Origin: Desulfuromonadaceae bacterium GWB2_53_15
GTDB taxonomy: Bacteria; Desulfobacterota; Desulfuromonadia; Geobacterales; Pseudopelobacteraceae
DNA: 15,187 nucleotides
Reading direction: 5' to 3'
NCBI GenBank assembly: GCA_001824455.1
Contig: MHXL01000182.1
Location: 1,800 to 16,986, forward strand
A model generated the notes under the pieces. The model did not search any database and was not told the origin of the DNA. It worked only from the letters and a program-made list of their open reading frames with translations. A program made the position numbers and the translations under genes. Shown piece by piece: positions 1 to 8,303 of the stretch. Numbering within the stretch: position 1 is the first letter of the stretch; the number at the start of each line of letters is the position of its first letter.

Positions 1-1850
1 TCATCATCGTCACTACTGCGAATCTGTGCCTTCTGGGGTGGTTTTTTGGTATCGAACCAGGCACGAAGAATACGCCCGGCAATAGGGGCTGCTGCTGAAC
101 CACCATGCTCACCATGCTCAACCACCACCGCCACGGCAATCTCCGGCTTGTCGTAGGGGGCAAAGGCCACAAACAGGGCGTGATCGCGATATTGATAGGG
201 TGTGCCCTGTTTGCTGTCTCGAAGCTTTACGACCTGTGAAGTACCGGTCTTGCCGGCAACCTTGATATCCCCGAGACGCGCCGCAGCGCCGGTGCCGCCG
301 GCATCGTTCACAACAGAATACAACCCTTGCTTGATCAGCCGGAACTTGTCCGCCGATATCCCGGTCGAACCAAGAGTTTCCGGCTTGAACTCCTTGAGCG
401 GCTTGCCATCGGCATCCACGATGCGTTTCACCAGGCGCGGTCGATAAATAGTACCCTCGTTAGCCACTGTAGCGATCATGGAGGCCATCTGAATGGGTGT
501 CATCAGCACGTAGCCCTGACCGATTGCTACCGGCAGGGTTTCACCATGATACCAGCGTTTGCCGAACCGTTTCTGTTTCCATTCCGCAGTTGGGATCATG
601 CCGGGCTTCTCATAATTCATTCCGATGCCCAAGGGTGAACCGAGCATGAATTTTTTAGCTGTTGCGGCAATAAGGTCCACCCCCAACTGCTCGCCCAACT
701 GGTAGTAATAGACATCGCACGATTCGCGCAGCGACTTCTTCAGACTGGTTGTTCCATGGCCGCGCTTATTCCAGCACTTGAAGGTAGAGGTGCCCAAGTC
801 ATAAGAACCGCTGCAGTTCACAGAAGTCGACTCGTTGATTTTGCCAGTTTCCAAGCCTGCCAGAGCGGTGATGATCTTGAAAGTCGACCCGGGCGGGTAC
901 TGACCGGTCAAGGCCTTATTCTCCAGTGGGTGACGTTTATCCTCCAGATACTCCTGCCATTTTTCCGCCGGCAGTTTCCCGCTGAACAGTGCCGGATCAA
1001 AACCTGGATTGCTGACAAATGCCAGAATTTCACCGGTATTTACGTCCATGGCAACAGCCGCGCCCGCCTGGTCTCCAAAGGCCCGCTCCGCCTGTTGCTG
1101 AACATTCAAATCAATAGTCAACACCACGCTGTTGCCTACCGTGGGATAGGTCTCTGAAATAATCCGCAAAACGCGACCACGGGCATCCACCTCCAACTGC
1201 CGGCCACCATCATTTCCATGCAGTTCCTGCTCCCAACTCCGTTCGATTCCATTTTTGCCGATGTAATCTCCGGGGTTATAATCTTCGTAGCCCTTGTTGT
1301 TCAGTTCGTCCTCGGAAACCTCGCCGATGTACCCCAAAAGGTGCGCGGCCAGCATCCCGCCGGAATACTCGCGCACAGGCTTCATCTCGATTTCAACCCC
1401 CGGCAGGCGGAGGCGGTTCTCCTCAACAATCTCCACCTGGTCCCGACTGATGTTGGAAGCCAGCACAATCGGGTAATATTTGGCCCGCCCTTTATTTTTA
1501 TCCCAGCGTTCAGCCAATTCTTTGCGATCAAGAGTCAGAAGTGCTGCAAGCTGATCCAGAAGTGCTTCCTTGTCCTTAACTTCCTGGGGAACCACTGCCA
1601 GGCTGAAGGAAGGCCGGTTGCTCACCAATACCTTGCCATTGCGGTCCATGATCGCCCCGCGCGAGGCGGCCACCGGTACAAAACGCAAACGGTTGTTCTC
1701 GGACCTGCTGCGATAATCATCTGCACTGAGAATCTGCAGATGCCACAAACGCAGCAGCAGCAAAAAGAAGATTGCTCCGACTACAAAGGACAGCAGCAGG
1801 ATCCTCCGCTTCGACGCCATGATCTCACGAACAAAACGTTGCTCTTTCAT
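1..1850 (-). CDS. mrdA: Penicillin-binding protein 2 (peptidoglycan D,D-transpeptidase), 3' end beyond window
   Basis: Transpeptidase that cross-links new peptidoglycan during lateral wall elongation, anchored in the inner membrane with the catalytic domain in the periplasm. 616 codons are visible from the ATG at 1850; the stop lies left of the window, so the protein is nearly complete for this family. A basic N-terminus is followed by one membrane anchor (about residues 17-33). A PBP dimer domain follows, then the transpeptidase domain with all three active-site motifs: STFK at 322-325 (nucleophile Ser322), SCD at 377-379 (the SxN position, Asp as I recall for PBP2) and KTGT at 534-537. The visible C-terminus is acidic and Ser/Asp-rich. 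The start overlaps the mreD stop as ATGA, and an AGGA lies 7-8 bases upstream inside mreD, so translation is probably coupled. PBP2 rather than PBP3 is chosen because of the mreCD linkage. RodA would be the expected next gene. Confidence 0.95.
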   Translation of the reverse strand, partial: MKEQRFVREIMASKRRILLLSFVVGAIFFLLLLRLWHLQILSADDYRSRSENNRLRFVPVAASRGAIMDRNGKVLVSNRPSFSLAVVPQEVKDKEALLDQLAALLTLDRKELAERWDKNKGRAKYYPIVLASNISRDQVEIVEENRLRLPGVEIEMKPVREYSGGMLAAHLLGYIGEVSEDELNNKGYEDYNPGDYIGKNGIERSWEQELHGNDGGRQLEVDARGRVLRIISETYPTVGNSVVLTIDLNVQQQAERAFGDQAGAAVAMDVNTGEILAFVSNPGFDPALFSGKLPAEKWQEYLEDKRHPLENKALTGQYPPGSTFKIITALAGLETGKINESTSVNCSGSYDLGTSTFKCWNKRGHGTTSLKKSLRESCDVYYYQLGEQLGVDLIAATAKKFMLGSPLGIGMNYEKPGMIPTAEWKQKRFGKRWYHGETLPVAIGQGYVLMTPIQMASMIATVANEGTIYRPRLVKRIVDADGKPLKEFKPETLGSTGISADKFRLIKQGLYSVVNDAGGTGAAARLGDIKVAGKTGTSQVVKLRDSKQGTPYQYRDHALFVAFAPYDKPEIAVAVVVEHGEHGGSAAAPIAGRILRAWFDTKKPPQKAQIRSSDDD

Positions 1851-2347
1851 GCAACATCCTGATCGCGTGCAAAAGCGGGCAAGAGGGCAACCAGCGAGGC
1901 GGCGAAAGAATTGACAAGGATATGGGGGATGAGACCAGCGATCATGGAATAGACAATACCAGGGGTCTGGGTAAACATGAGCAGCAGTAGCAAGTTAACA
2001 GTTGCAGAGATCAAGGTTGCAACAACAACCGTGACTACGAACAAAAAACCGCTCTCGGCATAAAGCCGGTCAGCTACACTTTTGATGACTAGAAAGACCA
2101 GCAGAAAGCTGAAGGCATTCAATCCCAGATAAAGTCCGCTAAAGACATCCTTCAGCAGCCCCAGGAGCCATGCCGTGGGGGTGCCGAGCTCAAAGGAACC
2201 GCGCAGCGCCAGGAAGACCATGATAATCAACAGCAGATCGGGTTTAAATGGGGTAGCAAGGTGGATCGGCAATACTGCCGCCTGGAAAACCACTGCGGAT
2301 ACGACAGCACAGATAAGCAGCAGAGCGCTGCGCCTACTCATAGCCAC
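1847..2347 (-). CDS. mreD: Rod shape-determining protein MreD
   Basis: Small integral membrane protein of the elongasome, which works with MreC, PBP2 and RodA to keep rod shape. The 166 residues are almost entirely hydrophobic, with five or six predicted membrane segments (about residues 8-28, 34-50, 58-90, 100-125 and 132-160) and a short polar tail; length and layout fit MreD. It overlaps the 3' end of mreC by 14 bases and its stop overlaps the mrdA start, which supports the identity more than sequence motifs, since MreD is poorly conserved. The chosen start is GTG at 2347. An ATG two codons downstream (2341) is an equally reasonable start, because a G-rich stretch precedes both. Confidence 0.88.
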   Translation of the reverse strand: MAMSRRSALLLICAVVSAVVFQAAVLPIHLATPFKPDLLLIIMVFLALRGSFELGTPTAWLLGLLKDVFSGLYLGLNAFSFLLVFLVIKSVADRLYAESGFLFVVTVVVATLISATVNLLLLLMFTQTPGIVYSMIAGLIPHILVNSFAASLVALLPAFARDQDVA

Positions 2348-3155
2348 CCCGCATCACAACCAGCACCTCTTCCAGGTGAGCTATGTTCACAGCGGGTCGG
2401 ATGGTCACCGTCTGAAAGATACCATACTCGCCCCGTTTAACCATGGTGACTTCCCCAATTGAAAGTCCTTTCGTAAATACGCCACCGACACCGGAACTAA
2501 CCACGATATCCCCGACCTTGACATCTTCCTCGCGGGTCGCGAACTCCAGGGAACAGAGCCCATCCCCCTTGCCCTTGACTACCCCGCGAGCACGTGAGCG
2601 CTGGATGGTAGCGGCAATTCCGCTGGCATGGTCGCTAAGCAAAAGCACTCGCGATGTGGAAGGAGCTACCTTGACAATCTGCCCCACCACCCCGTCAGCC
2701 GCAACCACTGCCATCCCATTGCGAATACCACTGGTGCTGCCCCGGTCGATAATCATGGTACGGAACCAGGAGGAAACATCTTCTCCAACCACCATAGACG
2801 TGAGGATTGGGGCATTGACCGTATTTTTCATCTCCAGCAGGGATTCCAGCCGCTGGTTGGACTTAACAGCCTCGTTGCCTGCCACCACCCTTGCATTCAG
2901 CTCCTTGATCTCATCGCGCAACATCAGGTTCTCACGTTGGACATTCACCAGGTTGATGTAGCCATCCCAGATATCCTCAAAAAAACCACTTAAACGCGCT
3001 GCCGGCTTTAGGATCGGCGCAAAAACGGTCATGGCGCCACGCTCGACGAAGTTGGCCTCGCGATTGCGAGGTACATTGAGCGAATAGAAAATCAGCGCTA
3101 CAAAGACACCCGTGCCGATCAGCGCTATGAAACCATATTTTTTAAACAAGTCCAT
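2334..3155 (-). CDS. mreC: Rod shape-determining protein MreC
   Basis: Periplasmic scaffold of the elongasome that contacts PBP2 and MreD. The 273 residues begin with a short cytoplasmic basic segment and one membrane helix (about 8-27). A helical, probably coiled-coil stretch follows (about 65-110, rich in Glu, Asn, Leu and Arg), and then a beta-rich region (about 115-270) with the family's characteristic Gly-Val-Val-Gly-Gln and 'SSGVGGVFTKGLSIGEV' signatures. The length is typical. It is the first gene of the mreC-mreD-mrdA run and starts 74 bases after the rmlA stop. The ribosome binding site before the ATG is weak (GGGAT). mreB is not adjacent in this window. Confidence 0.95.
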   Translation of the reverse strand: MDLFKKYGFIALIGTGVFVALIFYSLNVPRNREANFVERGAMTVFAPILKPAARLSGFFEDIWDGYINLVNVQRENLMLRDEIKELNARVVAGNEAVKSNQRLESLLEMKNTVNAPILTSMVVGEDVSSWFRTMIIDRGSTSGIRNGMAVVAADGVVGQIVKVAPSTSRVLLLSDHASGIAATIQRSRARGVVKGKGDGLCSLEFATREEDVKVGDIVVSSGVGGVFTKGLSIGEVTMVKRGEYGIFQTVTIRPAVNIAHLEEVLVVMRGGYE

Positions 3156-3229
3156 ATGTTAATCCCGAAGGAGCTAAATTGCGGCAGACCACGACCGATT
3201 TACAACCTCCCCCGTTGCATACCGTTGAC

Positions 3230-4126
3230 TTATTGGATGCCACAGAGCTCAGCCTCGCTGTAGACTCGCAGCAGATAATCGCGATATGACGAATTGGGAG
3301 TTGCGTCGATCACCGTGCGCATCTGTTCGCAATCGATGAAACCACGGCGGAGGGCGATCTCCTCAAGGCAGGCAATCTTGAGACCCTGGCGAGATTCGAT
3401 GGTCTCTATAAAGATACTGGCTTCCAACAGGCTTTTATGCGTCCCCGTGTCCAGCCAGGCGATACCCCGCCCCAACTTCTCAACCATCAGCTCACCACGT
3501 CTGAGGTACTCCAGGTTGATGTCGGTGATTTCCAATTCGCCGCGCGGCGAGAGCGCGATTGATTTGGCAACGTTGACCACCTGTTCGTCATACAGATACA
3601 GGCCAGGGACGGCATAATGGGATTTGGGTTTATGGGGTTTTTCCTCGATACTGAGCACCTTGCCACCGCCATCGAATTCGACGACGCCATAGCGTTCAGG
3701 GTCATGCACCTGGTAGCCGAAGATACGTGCGCCGCCTTGAAAATCGGTCACGATCCGGTCCAGGTTCATTCTGCCATAGAAGATATTGTCGCCCAATATC
3801 AAGCTAACCGGCTGATTATCAATAAACTCCTCTCCTACCAAAAAAGCCTGGGCGATCCCTTTGGGCTCCGGCTGCACCTTATAGGAGATGGTGATGCCCC
3901 AACGAGATCCGTCACCCAGAAGCGCCTCGAAGCGCGGGATATCATGAGGGGTGGAGATAAGCAGAACATCCCGGATACCAGCTGTCATCAAGGTTGCCAG
4001 TGGGTAATAGATCATCGGCTTGTCATATACCGGCTGCAACTGCTTACTTGCCACCAGTGTCAACGGAAAGAGGCGGCTGCCGGATCCGCCAGCCAGGATA
4101 ATACCTTTGGTGATGCCTGTTGCCAT
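3230..4126 (-). CDS. rmlA: Glucose-1-phosphate thymidylyltransferase
   Basis: Joins dTTP and glucose-1-phosphate to give dTDP-glucose, the first step towards dTDP-rhamnose and other dTDP-sugars used in O-antigen or exopolysaccharide. The 298 residues match the usual RmlA length. Visible motifs are the nucleotide-binding GGSGSRL loop near residues 13-19 followed by P21-[10 protein letters not shown] at 111-118 with the metal/phosphate Asp113, the sugar-nucleotide EEKP at 161-164 and WLDTGTH at 224-230. A GAAGGA ribosome binding site lies about 8 bases before the ATG. It is the upstream neighbour of mreC on the same strand and lies 60 bases after gmhB. No rmlB, rmlC or rmlD is present here, so the end product cannot be told from this window. 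Confidence 0.96.
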   Translation of the reverse strand: MATGITKGIILAGGSGSRLFPLTLVASKQLQPVYDKPMIYYPLATLMTAGIRDVLLISTPHDIPRFEALLGDGSRWGITISYKVQPEPKGIAQAFLVGEEFIDNQPVSLILGDNIFYGRMNLDRIVTDFQGGARIFGYQVHDPERYGVVEFDGGGKVLSIEEKPHKPKSHYAVPGLYLYDEQVVNVAKSIALSPRGELEITDINLEYLRRGELMVEKLGRGIAWLDTGTHKSLLEASIFIETIESRQGLKIACLEEIALRRGFIDCEQMRTVIDATPNSSYRDYLLRVYSEAELCGIQ

Positions 4127-4186
4127 AAATGAATCCTTCTGGTTATTTTATTAAATTTTAGATTCTACACACCTGCCTGTTACCTG

Positions 4187-4747
4187 TCAAACTGGATCAT
4201 TGGCCTTGATCACGGACTTGACTGCAGCAAGCAGATCATGATAGGCATCGACACCGCCAGGCAAGTGTGCCTCTTCAGCAGCTCCATAACCGCTCCTCAC
4301 CAGGATCGGCCTGCATCCTGCGGCGATTGCAGCCTCGACATCGGCCAGTTTATCTCCAATCATGGCCGACGTTTTCAGGTCTATATCCAAGCGACAAGCG
4401 GCATCCAGGAGCATGCCCGGCAGAGGCTTGCGACAACGACAAGGCAAGGAGTAACTCCCCTTCCCTGCGGGGTGGTGCGGACAGTAAAACCAGGCATCAA
4501 CCCTCGCGCCCGACGTTTCCAGCTCCCTGGCAATGTGGCGATGAAGAATCTCAACATCATCTTCTGTGTAGTACCCCCGCGCAACGCCGGACTGATTGGT
4601 GACAACCACCACAAGCAGCCCTGCCTCATTCAGCAACCTGATCGCCTGCGGCGCTCCCGGAACGAATTCAAAATCCTCGATCCGGTGTAGATAATCTTTC
4701 TCCAGGTTGATCGTTCCATCCCTGTCCAAAAAAACCGCGCGCTTCAT
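4187..4747 (-). CDS. gmhB: D-glycero-D-manno-heptose-1,7-bisphosphate 7-phosphatase
   Basis: HAD-family phosphatase of the ADP-heptose pathway for the LPS inner core; it removes the 7-phosphate of heptose bisphosphate in the cytosol. With the ATG at 4747 it has 186 residues, the normal size. Motif I is DRDGT with Asp8 and Asp10, motif II is TNQSG at 50-54 and motif III/IV is GDKLAD at 131-136. A zinc loop typical of GmhB is visible as C89-x-H91 and C103-x-C105 followed by Lys107. The frame extends upstream to a GTG at 4786, but that lacks a ribosome binding site, whereas AGGGGA precedes the ATG at 4747 and the family starts just before DRDGT. Histidinol-phosphate phosphatase of the same superfamily is the main alternative and is less likely given the zinc loop and the envelope-gene context. 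Confidence 0.9.
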   Translation of the reverse strand: MKRAVFLDRDGTINLEKDYLHRIEDFEFVPGAPQAIRLLNEAGLLVVVVTNQSGVARGYYTEDDVEILHRHIARELETSGARVDAWFYCPHHPAGKGSYSLPCRCRKPLPGMLLDAACRLDIDLKTSAMIGDKLADVEAAIAAGCRPILVRSGYGAAEEAHLPGGVDAYHDLLAAVKSVIKANDPV

Positions 4748-4763
4748 ATAACTGGATTCCCCT

Positions 4764-4792
4764 TTGACAAACTGGCAGAAAAACACTAAAAA
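4764..4792 (+). promoter_or_regulatory. Candidate sigma-70 promoter of the DAHP synthase gene
   Basis: A consensus -35 TTGACA (4764-4769) is followed after 17 bases by TAAAAA (4787-4792), a four-of-six match to the -10 box. Transcription would begin near 4799, about 34 bases before the ATG. It lies in the 85-base divergent gap between gmhB and the DAHP synthase gene. No matching promoter for gmhB was clear on the other strand. Confidence 0.45.
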
Positions 4793-4832
4793 GAATAGGT
4801 TACTTCATTATTAAGGAAACGGAAAACATATC

Positions 4833-5885
4833 ATGATCAAAACCAACAACCTTAAAATCTCCGGGATCACCCCAATCATCGCCCCAGCCGACCTGCGTCA
4901 GGTTTTTCCACTTTCAGAAATCGACCGTGAATTCGTAAGCAGGAGCCGCGAACGGATCAAGGACATCCTCCATCGTCGCGACCGACGCCTGATGGTCGTG
5001 GTTGGCCCCTGTTCGATCCATGACCCGGATGCTGCCGTGGAATACGCCAAACGCCTGGCAATCCTCTCCCAGCGGGTAAGCGACCAGCTTTTACTGATCA
5101 TGCGGGTATACTTTGAGAAACCGCGCACCACTGTCGGCTGGAAGGGGCTGATCAACGACCCGGACATGAACAGCACCCATCAGATTTCCAAGGGACTCGG
5201 CATCGCTCGTGGTCTTTTAAGCCGCATCACCCAACTGGGAGTGCCTGTAGCCAACGAAATGCTCGACCCGATCACTCCCGAATATGTAGCCGATATGATC
5301 AGTTGGGGCGCCATCGGCGCTCGCACCACCGAATCACAAACCCACCGCGAGATGTCCAGTGGGCTTTCCTTCCCGGTAGGATTTAAAAACGGTACCGACG
5401 GCAACCTGCAGATCGCCATCGATGCAATGAAAGCCGCGCAGCATCCGCACAGCTTCCTCGGTATCAACCGCGAGGGTCGTACCTCAATAATCCAGACCAC
5501 CGGCAATCCGGATGTTCATATTGTACTGCGGGGTGGCTCACGTAAAGTCAACTACCATCCCGAAGACATCGCGCTCACTGAAGAGAGCCTCACTAAGAAC
5601 GGCCTGTTTCCCACCATCATGGTAGATTGCAGCCACGGCAACTCAAACAAAGACTACCAAAAGCAACCGGAGGTGCTTGACAGCGTTATCCAGCAGATTC
5701 TGTCAGGCAATTCATCCCTGTCCGGAGTGATGATCGAAAGCAATCTGGAAGCCGGCAACCAGAAGGTGCCGACCGACATCAGCCAACTGAAATACGGCGT
5801 CTCCATTACTGACGCCTGTATCGACTGGCAAACCACCGAGAAGATCCTACTGAACGCCCATGACCGCCTGAAGCAACGGAAATAA
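4833..5885 (+). CDS. aroG: 3-deoxy-7-phosphoheptulonate (DAHP) synthase, class I (AroFGH type)
   Basis: Condenses phosphoenolpyruvate and erythrose-4-phosphate to DAHP, the first step of the shikimate pathway to aromatic amino acids. The 350 residues equal the length of E. coli AroG. Expected metal ligands are visible: Cys60 in VVVGPCS, His268 in DCSHGN, Glu302 in MIESN and Asp327 in SITDACI. Substrate-binding segments include RVYFEKPRTTVGWKG (about 91-105, with Lys96) and GARTTESQ (162-169). The N-terminal extension before residue 50 is the part that carries allosteric inhibition in this class, so feedback control by an aromatic amino acid is likely. Which one cannot be read from the sequence, and the gene letter (F, G or H) is therefore nominal. 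GGAAA lies about 7 bases before the ATG. The gene stands alone, between divergent gmhB and convergent sppA. Confidence 0.95.
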   Translation: MIKTNNLKISGITPIIAPADLRQVFPLSEIDREFVSRSRERIKDILHRRDRRLMVVVGPCSIHDPDAAVEYAKRLAILSQRVSDQLLLIMRVYFEKPRTTVGWKGLINDPDMNSTHQISKGLGIARGLLSRITQLGVPVANEMLDPITPEYVADMISWGAIGARTTESQTHREMSSGLSFPVGFKNGTDGNLQIAIDAMKAAQHPHSFLGINREGRTSIIQTTGNPDVHIVLRGGSRKVNYHPEDIALTEESLTKNGLFPTIMVDCSHGNSNKDYQKQPEVLDSVIQQILSGNSSLSGVMIESNLEAGNQKVPTDISQLKYGVSITDACIDWQTTEKILLNAHDRLKQRK

Positions 5886-5893
5886 GAATTACC

Positions 5894-5978
5894 GTAGGGG
5901 CGAACAAATGCTTCATCTGCTTCGCCCGTTGATGGCAATGGCAACCAGGGCGAAGCAAAAAAACTTGCTTCGCCCTAC
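5894..5978. repeat. Palindromic intergenic repeat (REP/MITE-like), overlapping the sppA stop
   Basis: An 85-base element fills the gap between the convergent DAHP synthase and sppA genes. Its outer ends are inverted copies, GTAGGGGCGAA at 5894-5904 and TTCGCCCTAC at 5969-5978. Inside are alternating GGGCGAA and TTCGCCC blocks: 5898-5904, 5921-5927, 5948-5954 and 5969-5975. The right half forms a perfect 12-bp stem (5947-5958 with 5965-5976) and a 6-base loop. No strong T-run follows in either direction, so it is not a classical terminator, although it could stop or protect both converging transcripts. The sppA stop TAG lies within the right end. Confidence 0.7.
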
Positions 5979-6865
5979 TCCGCCTCGTACATCAGGCGCA
6001 TGCCACCGGCCGCTCGCCCCAGCGGGCCATTGAACGTACTTTCCGCCCCCTCGGCCAGCAAATCCAGATAATTGACTTTTTTCTTGGGCGGCAAAACAAC
6101 CTCCGGTTCACCTTTGATACCGGCCAGCCGCCCAGCCTCCTCAATGGCATCCTGCAATGTTCCCAGACGGTCCACCAGCTTAAGCGTCTTGGCCTGCTCA
6201 CCAGTGAGAATGCGACCATCCGCAATCTTGCGCACCTCTGCGACCGGCAGTTTTCGGCCGACCGCCACCGCCTGGACGAACTGCTCATGGGTGTTATCGA
6301 TCACAGCCTGTAGCATGGCCCGGTCCTCTTCGGAGAACTGCCGCACTGGCGAGCCAGAATCCTTGTACTTGCCGGTTTTGAGCGTATAGGCCTTGATGCC
6401 GATCTTGTCAATCAACGCCTCGATATTGGAGAGCTTGAGGATTACGCCTATGCTGGCGGTGATCGTGCCGGGATTGGCATAGATCAATGTGGCTGGAGCA
6501 GAGATGTAGTATCCTCCCGAGGCGGCCAGACTTCCCATGGAAACAACAATCTTCTTTTTGGCGGCAAACTTCCTGACCTCTTCGCAAATTTCCTGCGATG
6601 GCGCGACAACGCCTCCGGGAGAGTCAACCCTCAGCACCACCGCCTTGACATTGTCCTTCTTGAGAAAATGACGTAACTGACGAACGGTTTCCTTGGAGTC
6701 GAGGATCATTCCCTTGACCTCAACCAACCCGATTCCCTGCCTGTCAACGAATTTGCCATCCGCCGCGCCCCCCAGCAAGGCCTTGGCGATAAAAACCGAA
6801 ACCGTAAAAAGGCCAATCAGAAACAAGGCGCTGCCGGCAATTACCAACATTACTTTTTTTGACAT
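5975..6865 (-). CDS. sppA: Signal peptide peptidase SppA (short, 36-kDa type)
   Basis: Membrane-bound serine/lysine protease of the Clp/crotonase-fold S49 family that degrades cleaved signal peptides. From the ATG at 6865 the protein has 296 residues. An N-terminal anchor (about residues 4-28) is followed by the periplasmic protease domain. Ser116 in GSLAASGGYY is the expected nucleophile and Lys168 in GKYKDSGSP the general base; VDSPGG at 81-86 and NPGTITASIGV at 131-141 are also conserved. The frame extends upstream to a GTG at 6883 without a ribosome binding site, while AAGGCAGG sits just before the ATG at 6865. The last codons run into the palindromic repeat at 5894-5978, which provides the stop. 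It is transcribed divergently from the YfcE-like gene. Confidence 0.93.
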   Translation of the reverse strand: MSKKVMLVIAGSALFLIGLFTVSVFIAKALLGGAADGKFVDRQGIGLVEVKGMILDSKETVRQLRHFLKKDNVKAVVLRVDSPGGVVAPSQEICEEVRKFAAKKKIVVSMGSLAASGGYYISAPATLIYANPGTITASIGVILKLSNIEALIDKIGIKAYTLKTGKYKDSGSPVRQFSEEDRAMLQAVIDNTHEQFVQAVAVGRKLPVAEVRKIADGRILTGEQAKTLKLVDRLGTLQDAIEEAGRLAGIKGEPEVVLPPKKKVNYLDLLAEGAESTFNGPLGRAAGGMRLMYEAE

Positions 6866-6926
6866 GAATACCTGCCTTGCCACATTTTAGTTTTTAACAA
6901 AGTAGCCATTCTGCTAAAGTAACGAC

Positions 6927-7403
6927 ATGAAAGTGATTGTAATTTCAGATACCCATGGAAACTTCCCGCTCGCCCTGCGGGCTTGCGAACAGGCAGAGCC
7001 GATTGATGCAATCATTCATCTGGGCGACAGTGACGACGGCAACGATGTTGATCTGCTCGAACAGTTCCTGAATATCGATGTCATCCGGGTTGCCGGCAAT
7101 TGCGACCCTGGTTCTGCCGCACCCCGCGAATTGCTCTGGGAGAGCAACGGCAAACGCCTGCTACTGGTGCATGGAGATAGTTACAGGGTCAAGAACGGAA
7201 TGGGCAGACTGGAGCAACGAGCACTTGAGATTGGAGCCGATGCTGTTTTATTTGGACACACCCATTGCGCAACCATCATCACCTTGTCCGGAAAACTATT
7301 CGTCAACCCGGGCACGTTGATGAAATCAGTTACACCCACAACTTTCGCCATCCTGGAAATAAACTCAACAGGAATAGAGGCTCGCCTCCAGGAAATATCT
7401 TGA
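6927..7403 (+). CDS. YfcE/MJ0936-family metallophosphoesterase
   Basis: Small metal-dependent phosphodiesterase of the calcineurin-like superfamily. The 158 residues carry the full set of metal-binding motifs: SDTHGN (Asp8, His10), HLGDSD (Asp34), GNCD (Asn58), VHGD (His82) and GHTH (His111, His113), followed by FVNPGT. This is the minimal catalytic core, with no extra domain and no signal peptide, so it acts in the cytosol. Relatives cleave artificial phosphodiester substrates; the natural substrate is not known to me and nothing nearby points to one. The ribosome binding site is weak (AAAG, about 12 bases before the ATG). The gene is monocistronic, followed after 9 bases by a terminator hairpin. 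Confidence 0.9.
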   Translation: MKVIVISDTHGNFPLALRACEQAEPIDAIIHLGDSDDGNDVDLLEQFLNIDVIRVAGNCDPGSAAPRELLWESNGKRLLLVHGDSYRVKNGMGRLEQRALEIGADAVLFGHTHCATIITLSGKLFVNPGTLMKSVTPTTFAILEINSTGIEARLQEIS

Positions 7404-7410
7404 AACAAAA

Positions 7411-7434
7411 GAGGGCGGGTTTTAAACCGCCCTT
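7411..7434. terminator. Bidirectional terminator between the YfcE-like gene and pssA
   Basis: GGGCGG (7413-7418) pairs with CCGCCC (7427-7432), flanked by an A-T and a G-T pair, with an 8-base loop GTTTTAAA. On the plus strand it is followed by TTGCATATATTTT. On the minus strand it is followed by TCTTTTGTTT. It lies between converging genes and can serve both, including the end of the long ilvC-psd-pssA transcript. Confidence 0.75.
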
Positions 7435-7464
7435 GCATATATTTTATCCCATCCAAGAAGACCG

Positions 7465-8292
7465 TTAAAGTTCTTCTTCCCGGTGCACAGCTTCATGCCC
7501 CTTGTGAACGGCCTTCTCCAGCCTGCGGCGACGCGGCCAAGTCAGCAAAAAGCCAACCGGTCCTGAAAGCACGTAACAAAGCATGATGCTAAAGGTCATC
7601 ACGACAGGTTCAGCAGCCACTACGATCAGCAGCACCACGGCCAACAGCAAAAAGCCGAAGGGCTGGCGCTTGATCAGGGCGGGATCCTTGAAGGAATAAT
7701 AACGGAAATTGGAGACCATCAGGAAGGCCAACAAGTAGATCAAAGCGATGATGGCCAAGCGCTTGAACAAATACGGATTTTGAATGAACTCTTGGGGAAG
7801 CCGGTTGAAATGAGTGAACAATAGAACAGTGGCAGCAACCATGCTGGCCGCCGCCGGAATGGGTAGCCCGACGAATCTTTTACTTTCAACTGTATTCACC
7901 TGCACGTTGAAACGCGCCAGACGCAGAGCGCCACAGGCCACAAACAGAAAGGCGGCCAGCCAGCCTACCCGGCCAAAAGGCCTCAATGCCCAGGCGTAGA
8001 CCATCAACGCCGGTGTAACACCGAATGCCACCAAATCGGCCAGGGAATCGTACTCCACACCGAACTTGCTGGTAGTGCCGGTCATGCGGGCAACCTTTCC
8101 GTCCAGACCATCGCACACCGCAGCGACAAAAATCCAAATGGCAGCAGTTGCATAATTGCCGTTCAGGGTAGAGACGAGACTGTAGAAACCGGCGAAGAGA
8201 CTCCCTGTTGTCACCAAGTTAGGGAGGATGTAGATCCCACGCTTGATGCTTTCGTTCTTCTCGACTAGCTCTTCCTTAAGTTCAGAGTTCAT
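7465..8292 (-). CDS. pssA: CDP-diacylglycerol-serine O-phosphatidyltransferase
   Basis: Transfers the phosphatidyl group from CDP-diacylglycerol to serine, giving phosphatidylserine in the inner membrane. The 275-residue protein is strongly hydrophobic with about six to eight membrane segments. It carries the CDP-alcohol phosphotransferase signature DG-x2-(D)G-x-AR-x8-G-x3-D-x3-D: Asp61, Asp64, Arg69, Gly78, Asp82 and Asp86 are all visible. The N-terminal 18 residues are charged and cytosolic, and the C-terminus is basic, then His/Glu-rich. It lies 11 bases downstream of psd, so the two successive steps of phosphatidylethanolamine synthesis are co-transcribed, which supports the serine rather than glycerol-phosphate or inositol specificity. 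It is the last gene of the run and ends at a terminator. Confidence 0.95.
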   Translation of the reverse strand: MNSELKEELVEKNESIKRGIYILPNLVTTGSLFAGFYSLVSTLNGNYATAAIWIFVAAVCDGLDGKVARMTGTTSKFGVEYDSLADLVAFGVTPALMVYAWALRPFGRVGWLAAFLFVACGALRLARFNVQVNTVESKRFVGLPIPAAASMVAATVLLFTHFNRLPQEFIQNPYLFKRLAIIALIYLLAFLMVSNFRYYSFKDPALIKRQPFGFLLLAVVLLIVVAAEPVVMTFSIMLCYVLSGPVGFLLTWPRRRRLEKAVHKGHEAVHREEEL

Positions 8293-8303
8293 ATTTTTCC
8301 CGT

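Noticed and set aside
1218..1862. 214-codon plus-strand frame opposite mrdA
   Set aside because: It overlaps the PBP2 N-terminal and dimer regions on the other strand and shows no family resemblance.
5947..5976. Classical bidirectional rho-independent terminator
   Set aside because: The 12-bp stem is convincing, but no T-run follows on either strand and the hairpin includes the sppA stop; a repeat element explains the whole 85 bases better.
6866..6926. Divergent promoters for sppA and the YfcE-like gene
   Set aside because: The 61-base gap is AT-rich, but no -35/-10 pair with acceptable spacing stood out on either strand.
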